The notes under the pieces: generated by a model
What the model was told of the DNA's origin: nothing
Databases searched by the model: none
What the model saw: only the letters and a program-made list of their open reading frames with translations
Made by a program: the position numbers and the translations under genes
Shown: positions 56,476 through 64,000 of the stretch, one piece after another
Numbering within the stretch: the stretch's first letter is position 1
How the letters are laid out: each line of letters starts with the position of its first letter
Source: Bubalus kerabau
Taxonomy: Eukaryota > Chordata > Mammalia > Artiodactyla > Bovidae
Reading direction: 5' to 3'
DNA: 64,000 nt
Assembly: GCF_029407905.1 (NCBI RefSeq)
Contig: NC_073626.1
Location: forward strand, 85,773,482 to 85,837,481

Positions 56476-56872
56476 AAAGGCTGAACATCCACTTAGATTT
56501 TTTAAAAATATACCACAAATAAGATTGATGAATTAATATATAAAATAACATATTTCTGAACATTAATAACAATGAAATTTTAAAAACATCAAAATTTCTG
56601 AAAAAATATTTCTTAAAATGTAATAAAGACTTCACTTTTCCATATATGAATAGTGCATATACAAATCAATATGAAAATTAATAAACTTCAGTAGAAAAAT
56701 GTGAAACAATAAGTATTGAATAGAATGCATCAGTATTTCAATTGCAAATAATTAAAATTAGAGTTTAAGGGAAATAGAAGACTTTGTTTATCAAATTATT
56801 AAAAATAGACAAAAAAAGTCTGGGAAAATGTTCCATAAAAAGGCCCTTTGCCTCTAATAGTAGGTGTGTAAA
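56476..56872. other. AT-rich DNA, no gene seen
   Basis: No repeat or coding region recognised. Confidence 0.5.
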
Positions 56873-57670
56873 AGAAATATCAATAACCTCAGATTTGCAG
56901 ATGACACCACCCATATAGCAGAAAAAGGAACTAAAAAGCCTCTTAATGAAAGTGAAAGTGGAGAGTGAAAAAGTTGGCTTAAAGCTCAACATTCAGAAAA
57001 CAAAGATCATGGCATCTGGTCCCATCGCTTCATGAGAAATAGATGGGGAAACAGTGGAAACAGTGTCAGACTTTATTTTTTGGAGCTCCAAAATCACTGC
57101 AGATGGTGACTGCAGCCATGAAATTAAAAGACGCTTACTCCTTGGAAGGAAAGTTATGACCAACCTAGACAGCATATTGAAAAGCAGAGACATTACTTTG
57201 CCAACAAAGATCTGTCAAGTCAAGGCTATGGTTTTTCCTGTGGTCATGTATGGATGTGAGAGTTGGACTGTGAAGAAAGCTGAGTGCCGAAGAACTGATG
57301 CTTTTGAACTGTGGTGTTGGAGAAGACTCTCGAGAGTCCCTTGGACTGCAAGGAGATGCAACCAGTACATTCTAAAGGAGATCAGCTCTGGGTGTTCATT
57401 GGAAGGACTGATGCTAAAGCTGAAACTCCAGTACTTTGGCCACCTCATGTGAAGAGTTGACTCATTGGAAAAGACTCTGATGCTGGGAGGAATTGGGGGC
57501 AGGAGGAGAAGGGGACAGAGGATGAGATGGCTGGATGGCATCACCGACTCAATGGACATGAGTTTGGGTGAACTCAGTAGTTGGTGATGGACAGGGAGCT
57601 CTGGCGTGCTGCAATTCATGGGGTCGAAAAGAGTCAGACACGACTGAGTGACTGAACTGAACTGACTGAA
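56873..57670 (+). mobile_element. BovB 3' half, 5'-truncated
   Basis: Starts just before RT motif C ('aatatcaataacctcagatt', with 'tttgcagatgacaccaccca', so YADD is changed to FADD) and runs to 'gactgaactgaactgactga'. Pieces decode to KSLLMKVKVESEKVG, ITADGDCSHEIKRRLLLGRK and TARRCNQYILKEISSG. A short frameshift follows motif C. Confidence 0.93.
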
Positions 57671-59284
57671 AAAATGTTTTCTCAAGAGTAATTTGGAAAT
57701 ATGTATTAAGAATATTTTAAAATATGTATTTAACCTGCTTCAATAATTACACTTCTAAAATCATTCTAACAGTAAATGTAAAGTCATTATTTGAAGTATT
57801 CTAATTTCAACCAGTAGTGGAATGGTTAAATTGTGTTAGAGGCAGCTGTTTAAAGAAATCTCATGAAAGTGTTAGAAATTATATTTCTGAGGACTATTTC
57901 AACCTGTGGCCTATGTATATAATGTGTTATTAGATGGAAAAAAATTAAAAGAATTCTATTAAAACCATGGCTCAATTAATGGAAAGTAGACAGAATTTTC
58001 TTAGCTTTTGTTTAACCAACTCACTGCATTAACTCAATACTATTATTCCCTCTTTAAAATTAGTCACAGAATTCCACCACACCAAGAGTGCTTGAGATTG
58101 TCAGGCTTCCTACTTCTGCTCTCATGCATTAAACTGTCTGCTTACCAATCATGAGTTATGTAAGTGTTCAAAGATCTCTTTATGCCATTTGAATTTACAC
58201 CTGTAATTAATTAAATTTTATATAAACTTATGGAATTGAAGTGTGAAAAGGAAGTATTATTCTGAAAAAAATAAAGCCGATGACTAGGAAAGTTTAAATA
58301 ACCATCTCTAAGAACAGATTGAATTTAATTACACACTTGTGATACAATATATTTAAAATGTGGGATAATGTAAATTTTTAAAATAATCCTCACTCAGATT
58401 ACAGACATCTCTAAGTTTTCATATTACTTTTAAGAAACCAATACTTGAAACTGTAGACCATACAGAACAGAGTATATGAAAATGCCTTCAAGGATAAGAT
58501 AGTCATAAGTAAAGTCTTGGTCCCATGTCAAGATATTACCAGATGTTTATGTCTTTGTCTTTCATTCAAATAAATGGTTTTAGGTGTGAGTGTGTCATTT
58601 TATATGATTCTCACTCTTTCTGACTTTTTCAATGATGAAAGTAGCAGTCAGCCATGATCACTCTTAAGTAGTATCCTGTATAATCAACAGCCAATGGGAT
58701 CCTTGCTATCTTGATGCTGTGTGTGACCCAGGTACCATGACAGAACCCTAATGTTGGAGCTTTGAAGTCAAATTTGCCTGTCTGCCAGTCTGGTGAAACA
58801 GGGACTCAAAATCATAAATGAAGAATAGTTACAGATAAAAAAACAGAAAGAGTAGGATTATTTGTACATCAGAATGTGTGGCTTAAAGAGTAAAAATTTA
58901 TCAAATATTAAAAGTGATTATTACAAAGCAGTGGAATTTTGAGTCATGTCTGTTTTCTCTTTCCACAATTGACATGCATCACTTTTTAAACAGAAAAAAA
59001 AAGGAAGAAATGTATTATCAAGGAATGTAGTAATTCAGTTAGGATCTTAAATGGTACTGACAAAAATTCATTAATAATATTTTGAAGTAAAAGTCATATA
59101 GAAGTATAAAATTTAAATAATTTCCTTACCTTTGGCATGAGAAGGAACAGACCAAGTGTTCCTGCAATGACTGTTTGTGGGTACATATGCGAAATGGACA
59201 GGGATGGAGGTTAGGGAGCAGGGAGGTGGGAAGAGAGAGGTAGACTTTAGTCTAGAAATCAGACACCAGTAAGACAAAGTCGGA
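57671..59284. other. Unique AT-rich DNA, no gene seen
   Basis: No young repeat, no recognisable gene. A purine-rich stretch at 59198-59242 precedes the BovB. Confidence 0.5.
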
Positions 59285-59311
59285 GTGACCCTTCTCAGTT
59301 CAGCTCAGTCG

Positions 59312-62058
59312 CTCAGTCATGTCCGACTCTTTGTGACCCCATGAATCACAGCACGCCAGGCCTCCCTGTTCATCACCATCTCCCGGAGTTCACTCAAACA
59401 AACGTCCATCAAGTCGTTGATGCCATCCAGCCATCACATCCTCTGTCGTCCCCTTTCCCTCCTGCCCCCAATCCCTCCCAGCATCAGAGTCTTTCCAATG
59501 AGTCAACTCTTTGCATGAGGTGGCCAAAGTACTGGAGTTTCAGCTTTAGCATCATTCCTTCCAAAGAAATCCCAGGGCTGATCTCCTTCAGAATGGACTG
59601 GTTGTATCTCTTGCAGTCCAAGGGACCCTCAAGAGTTTTCTCCAACACCAAAGTTCAAAACCATCAGTTCTTCAGTGGTCAGCTTTCTTCACAGTCCAAA
59701 TTTCACATCCATACATGACCACTGGAAAAACCATAGCCTTGATTAGATGGACCTTTGTTGGCAAACTAATGTCTCTGCTTTTCAATATGCTATTTAGGTT
59801 GGTCATAACTTTCCCTCCAAGGAGTAAGCGTCTTTTAATTTCATGGTTGCAATCACCATCTGCAGTGATTTGGGAGCCCCCCAAAATAAAGTCTGACACT
59901 GTTTCCACTGTTTCCCCATCTATTTCCCATGAAGTGATGTGACCAAATGCCATGATTATCATTTTCTGAATGTTGAGCTTTAAGCCAACTTTTTCACTCT
60001 CCTCTTTCACTTTCATCAAGAGGCTTTTTAGTTCCTCTTCACTTTCTACCATAAGGGTGGTATCATCTGCATATCTGAGGTTGTTGATATTTCTCCCGGC
60101 AATCTTGATTCCAGCTTGTGCTTCTTCCAGCCCAACATTTCTCATGATGTACTCTGCATATAAGTTAAATAAGAAGGGTGACAATATGCAGCCTTGACAT
60201 ACTCTTTTTCCTATTTGTAACCAGTCTGTTCTTCCATGTCCAGTTCTAACTGTTGCTTCCTGACCTGCATATAGGTTTCTCAAGAGGCAGGTCAGGTGGT
60301 CTGGTATTCCCATCTCTTTCAGAATTTTCCACACCACACAGTCAAAGGCTTTTGCAAAGTCAATAAAGCCGAAATAGATGTTTTTCTGGAACTCTCTTGC
60401 TTTTACCATGATCCAGTGGATGTTGGCAATTTGATCTCTGGTTCCTCTGTCTTTTCTAAAACCAGCTTGAATATCTGGAATTTCATGGTTCACGTATTGT
60501 GAAAGCCTGGCCTGGAGAATTTTGAGCATTACTTTCCTAGCGTGTGAGATGAGTGCAATTGTGTGGTAGTTTGAGCATTCTTTGGCATTGCCTTTCTTTG
60601 GGATCGGAATGAAAACTGACCTTTTCCAGTCCTGTGGCCACTGCTGTCTTTTCCAAATTTGCTGGCATATTGAGTGCAGCACTTTCACAGCATCATCTTT
60701 CAGGATTTGAAATAGCTCAACTGGAATTCCATCACCTCAACAGCTTTGTTCGTAGTGATGCTTTCTAAGGCCCACTTGACTTCACATTCCAGGATGTCTG
60801 GCTCTAGGTCAGTGATCACACCATCAAGATTATCTTGGTCGTGAAGATCTGTTTTGTACAGTTCTTCTGTGTATTCTTGCCACCTCTTCTTAATATCTTC
60901 TGCTTCTGTTAGGTCCACACCATTTCTGTCCTTTATCGAGCCCATCTTTGCATGAAATGTTCCCTTGGTATCTCTAATTTTCTTGAAGAGATCTCTAGTC
61001 TTTCCCATTCTGTTGTTTTCCTCTATTTCTTTGCATTAAATCGCCGAGGAAGGCTTTCTTATCTCTTCTTGCTATTCTTTGGAACTCTGCATTCAGATGC
61101 TTATATCTTTCCTTTTCTCCTTTGCTTTTCACTTCTCATCTTTTCACAGCGATTTGTAAGGCCTCCCCAGACAGCCATTTTGCTTTTTTGCATTTCTTTT
61201 CCATGGGGATGGTCTTGATCCCTGTCTCCTGTACAATGTCACAAACCTCAGTCCATAGTTCATCAGACACTCTATCAGATCTAGGCCTTTAAATCTATTT
61301 CTCACTTCCACTGTATAATCATAAGGGATTTGATTAGGCCATACCTGAACGGTCCAGTGGTTTTCCCTACTTTCTTCAATTTAAATATGAATTTGGAATA
61401 AGGAGCTCATTATCTGAGCCACAATCAGCTCCCGGTCTTGTTTTTGCTGACTGTATAGAGCTTCTCCATCTTTGGTTGCAAAGAATATAATCAATCTGAT
61501 TTCGGTGTTGACCATCTGGTTTTGCCCATATGTAGAGTCTTCTCTTGTGTTGTTGGTAGAGGGTGTTTGCTATGACCAGTGCATTCTCTTGGCAAAACTC
61601 TATTAGTCTTTGTCCTACTTCATTCCGTATTCCAAGGCCAAATTTGCCTGTTACTCCAGGTGTTTCTTGACTTCCTACTTTTGCATTCCAGTCCCCTAAA
61701 ATGAAAAGGACATCTTTTTTGGGTGTTAGTTCTAAAAGGTCTTCTAGGTCTTCATAGAACCATCAACTTCAGCTTCTTCAGCATTACTGGTTGGGGCATA
61801 GACTTGGATTACTATGATATTGAATGGTTTGCCTTGGAAACGTACAGAGATCATTCTGTCATTTTTTAGATGGCATCCAAGTACTTCATTACAGACTCTT
61901 TTGTTGACCATGATGGCTACACCATTTCTTCTAAGGGATTCCTGCCTGCAGTCATCTGAGTTAAATTCACCCATTCCAGTCCATTTTAGTTCGCTGATTC
62001 CTAGAATGTCGACGTTCACTCTTGCTATCTCCTGTTTGACCACTTCCAATTTGCCTTG
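59312..62058 (-). pseudogene. BovB polyprotein (endonuclease-RT), broken
   Basis: Endonuclease pieces: 62049-61744 (VDILGISELKWTGMGEF, ...IVIQVYAPTSNAEEAEV) ends in a shift. GDWNAKVG and the DYILC text follow in other frames. Linker: 61008-60700 (MGKTRDLFKKIRDTKGTF...), with a 1-bp deletion after ...ITTNKA. RT: 60688-59672, 338 codons without a stop, with WPQDWKRSVFIPIPKK, IQAGFRKDRGTRDQIANIH, FIDFAKAFDCV (followed by an in-frame deletion of about four residues), QGCILSPFLFNLYAEYI and LRYADDTTLMVES. It is the longest surviving BovB RT frame in the window. The usual start ATG before NQGKLEVV is ATT here (about 62060). Not functional as it stands. Confidence 0.92.
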
Positions 62059-62570
62059 ATTAATGGACTTAACATTCCAGATTCCTATGCAATACTGCTC
62101 TTTACAGCTTCAGACCTTGCTTCTATCACCAGTCACATCCACAGCTGGGTATTGGTTTTGCTTTGGCTTCATCCCTTCATTCTTTCTGGAGTTATTTCTC
62201 CACTGATCTCCAGTAGCATATTGGGCACCTACTGACCTGGGGAGTTTCTCTTTCAGTATCCTATCATTTTGCCTTTTCATACTGTTCATGGGGTTCTCAA
62301 GGCAAGAATACTGAAGTGGTTTGCCATTCCCTTCTCTAGTAGATCACATTCTGTCAGACCTCTCTACCACCCATCTTGGGTGGCCCCACAGGGCATGGCT
62401 TAGTTTCATTGAGTTAGACAAGGCTGTGGTCCTAGTGTGATTAGATTGACTAGGTTTCTGTGATTATGGTTTCAGTGTGTCTGCCCTCTGATGCCCTCTT
62501 GCAACACCTACCATCTTACTTAGATTTCTTTTACCTTAGACAAGGGGTATCTCCTCACCTCCTTACCTTG

Positions 62571-62835
62571 ATCATGGAGTAGCTCCTCTAGGTCCTCCTG
62601 CGCCCGCGAGGCCACTGCTCCCTGGACATGGGGTTGCTCCTCCCGGCAGCCGCCCCTGGCCTCGGACATGGGGTAGCTCCTCTTGGCTCCTCCTGCTCTG
62701 TAGTAGCCTGGCACTCTCAGCCGCCGCCCCTGACCTTGGACATGGGGTAGCTCCTCTTGACTGCCTCCTCTCGGGCATGGGGTCCTCCCGGCTTCTGCCC
62801 CTGACCTCAGACGTGGGGTAGCTCCTCTCGGCCAC
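62571..62835 (-). repeat. GC-rich repeated units in BovB 5' UTR
   Basis: The plus-strand motif 'catggggtagctcctc' or close variants occurs at about 62574, 62628, 62668, 62741 and 62812, with partial copies near 62530 and 62776. Spacing is irregular (about 36-75 bp). On the minus strand each reads GAGGAGCTACCCCATG, often followed by TCC(G/A)AGGxCAGGGGCGGC. The region is open for 87 codons on the minus strand, giving a Gly/Arg/Ser-rich peptide with repeated ATPCP/SYP units. Confidence 0.85.
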
Positions 62836-62876
62836 GCTTGTGCACCGTCGCAGCCGCCCGCGCTTGTGACCCTTCT

Positions 62877-63666
62877 CAGTTCAGTTCAGTTCAGTCACTC
62901 AGTTGTGTCTGACTCTTTGCGACCCCATGAATTGCAGCACCCCAGGGCTCCCTGTCCATCACCAGCTCTCGGAGTTCACTCAGACTCACGTCCATCGAGT
63001 CAGTGATGCGATCCAACCATCTCATCCTCTGTCATCCCCTTCTCCTCCTGCCCCCACTCCCTCCCAGCATCAGAGTCTTTTCCAATGAGTCAACTCTTCA
63101 CATGAGGTGGCCAAAGTACTGGAGTTTCAGCTTTAGCATCATTCCTTCCAAAGAAATCCCAGGGCTGATCTTCAGAATGGACTGGTTGGATCTCCTTGCA
63201 GTCCAAGGGACTCTCAAGAGTCTTCTCCAACACCACAGGTCAAAAGCATAAATTCTTTGGAGCTCAGCCTTCTTCACAGTCCAACTCTCACATCCATACA
63301 TGACCACTGGAAAAACCATAGCCTTGACTAGACGGACCTTTGTTGGCAAAGTAATGTCTCTGCTTTTCAATATGCGTCTAAGTTAGTCATAACTTTCCTT
63401 CCAAGGAGTAAGCGTCTTTTAATTTCATGGCTGCAGTCACCATCTGCAGTGATTTTGGAGCCCCAAAAAATAAAGTCTGACACTGTTTCCCCATCTATTT
63501 GCCATGACGTGATGGGACCAGATGCCATAATCTTAGTTTTCTGAATGTTGAGCTTTAAGCCAACTTTTTCACTCTCCACTTTCACTTTCATCAAGAGGCT
63601 TTTTAGTTCCTCTTCACTTTCTGCCATAAAGGTGGTGTCATCTGCATATCTGAGGTTATTGATATT
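62877..63666 (-). mobile_element. BovB 3' part, antisense, next to full-length BovB
   Basis: Begins with a (GTTCA)n run (62877-62896), then 'cactcagttgtgtctgactc', and ends at 'ctgaggttattgatattt' (63666), that is, just before RT motif C of BovB. Minus-strand pieces: NINNLRYADDTTFMAESEEELKS-type text (about 63665-63600), ITADGDCSHEIKRRLLLGRK, then after a shift KSRDITLPTKVRLVKAM and ARRSNQSILKI. YADD is present at the 5' edge. Confidence 0.92.
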
Positions 63667-64000
63667 TACAACAAAAGGGAGATGGGGCAGATTTTCCTTT
63701 TCTGAATGTTGCTTCATCAATAAGAGTTAGTTCTTGGCACATAAGCATCCCTAGAATATGAAATATGTCTTTCTCCTTAAATTCATATAAGCTACCCAGA
63801 AACTTTAAAGTTCCTGAAATTTTTATTAAAATTTTCATATAAACAAGCTATCATTTTGAGATTATAGTTCCTGATAATGATCTCCATGGATGCCATCAAA
63901 GCATACATTCACACTAGAGGACAGGGGATGAAAGAAATGGGGAAGACATGTTCTTAAAGATATATTTTTGTTATAATTCTTATTTTTCTTTATTCATTAA
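63667..64000. other. AT-rich unique DNA, no gene seen
   Basis: No repeat or gene recognised to the end of the window. Confidence 0.5.

Larger units (their letters stand above)
59285..62880 (-). mobile_element. Nearly full-length BovB LINE, antisense
   Basis: About 3.57 kb (59296-62865), uninverted. The 3' tail is on the left ('cagttcagctcagtcgctca', (TGAAC)n type) and the GC-rich 5' UTR on the right. Flanks 'gtgacccttctcag' at 59285-59298 and 62866-62879 are identical, giving a TSD of at least 11 bp whose right edge merges with the tail of the next BovB. The minus-strand start reads 'gaggagctaccccacg' from about 62827, as expected near the BovB 5' end. Confidence 0.93.

Noticed and set aside
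59672..60688. A 338-codon open frame as a possible intact reverse transcriptase gene
   Set aside because: It is the RT segment of a BovB with frameshifts upstream, an internal small deletion and no own start context.
1..64000. A new multi-gene system such as defence, biosynthesis or a viral integration
   Set aside because: No gene cluster is present. Coding remnants are all from LINEs, and the rest is repeats and unique non-coding DNA.

Overview
The window is nuclear DNA from a ruminant, most likely a bovid. It carries many copies of the RTE-clade LINE BovB, the tRNA-headed SINEs that use the BovB tail (Bov-tA, Bov-A2), the older cetartiodactyl CHR-type SINEs, and a bovine-type L1 (L1-BT-like), on an AT-rich background with older mammalian repeats (MIR, L2, MER5A, old L1). 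I see no prokaryotic or viral gene, no rRNA or functional tRNA gene, and no host protein-coding gene that I can name. The window looks like intergenic or intronic DNA. Every long open frame except three weak ones belongs to a LINE and is broken. Family names were assigned by recognising sequence, not by a database search.

Layout. 1-9.6 kb is mostly unique AT-rich DNA with old L2, MIR, L1 and CHR fragments and two weak exon-like frames near 5.4-5.7 kb. 9.6-13.1 kb is a nearly complete BovB whose two halves point in opposite directions inside one target-site duplication (TSD). 13.8-16.9 kb holds a Bov-tA, an L1 3' UTR and a 5'-truncated BovB. 16.9-20.2 kb is unique. 20.6-21.4 kb is an old L1 3' end. 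21.5-30.35 kb is a nearly full-length, 8.8-kb antisense L1 with a long 5' UTR (CpG-rich promoter region plus a nested tandem repeat), a broken ORF1 and a broken ORF2. 30.6-37.7 kb is a patchwork of SINEs, an old repeat, and a Bov-tA dimer joined to a BovB inside one 12-bp TSD. 37.7-47 kb is mostly unique, with MER5A, MIR and L2 fragments and several Bov insertions. 48-55.7 kb holds three decayed same-strand old L1s punctured by younger BovB and SINE copies. 55.8-57.7 kb holds two BovB pieces and a Bov-A2 dimer. 59.3-62.9 kb is a nearly full-length antisense BovB, followed directly by another antisense BovB to 63.67 kb.

How the parts relate. LINEs supply endonuclease and reverse transcriptase. 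The Bov SINEs, which share the BovB 3' tail, are copied by BovB machinery (established knowledge). Nesting gives a relative age order: MIR, L2, MER5A and old L1 are oldest, then CHR SINEs, then BovB and Bov-tA/Bov-A2. L1-BT looks comparatively young because it has few lesions. The observations most worth checking are structural records of retrotransposition: a twin-priming-like inversion in BovB, a SINE-LINE composite, a SINE flanked by an 80-bp duplication, 5'-junction filler repeats, and BovB landing next to an existing BovB tail. I found no evidence of a new gene system.
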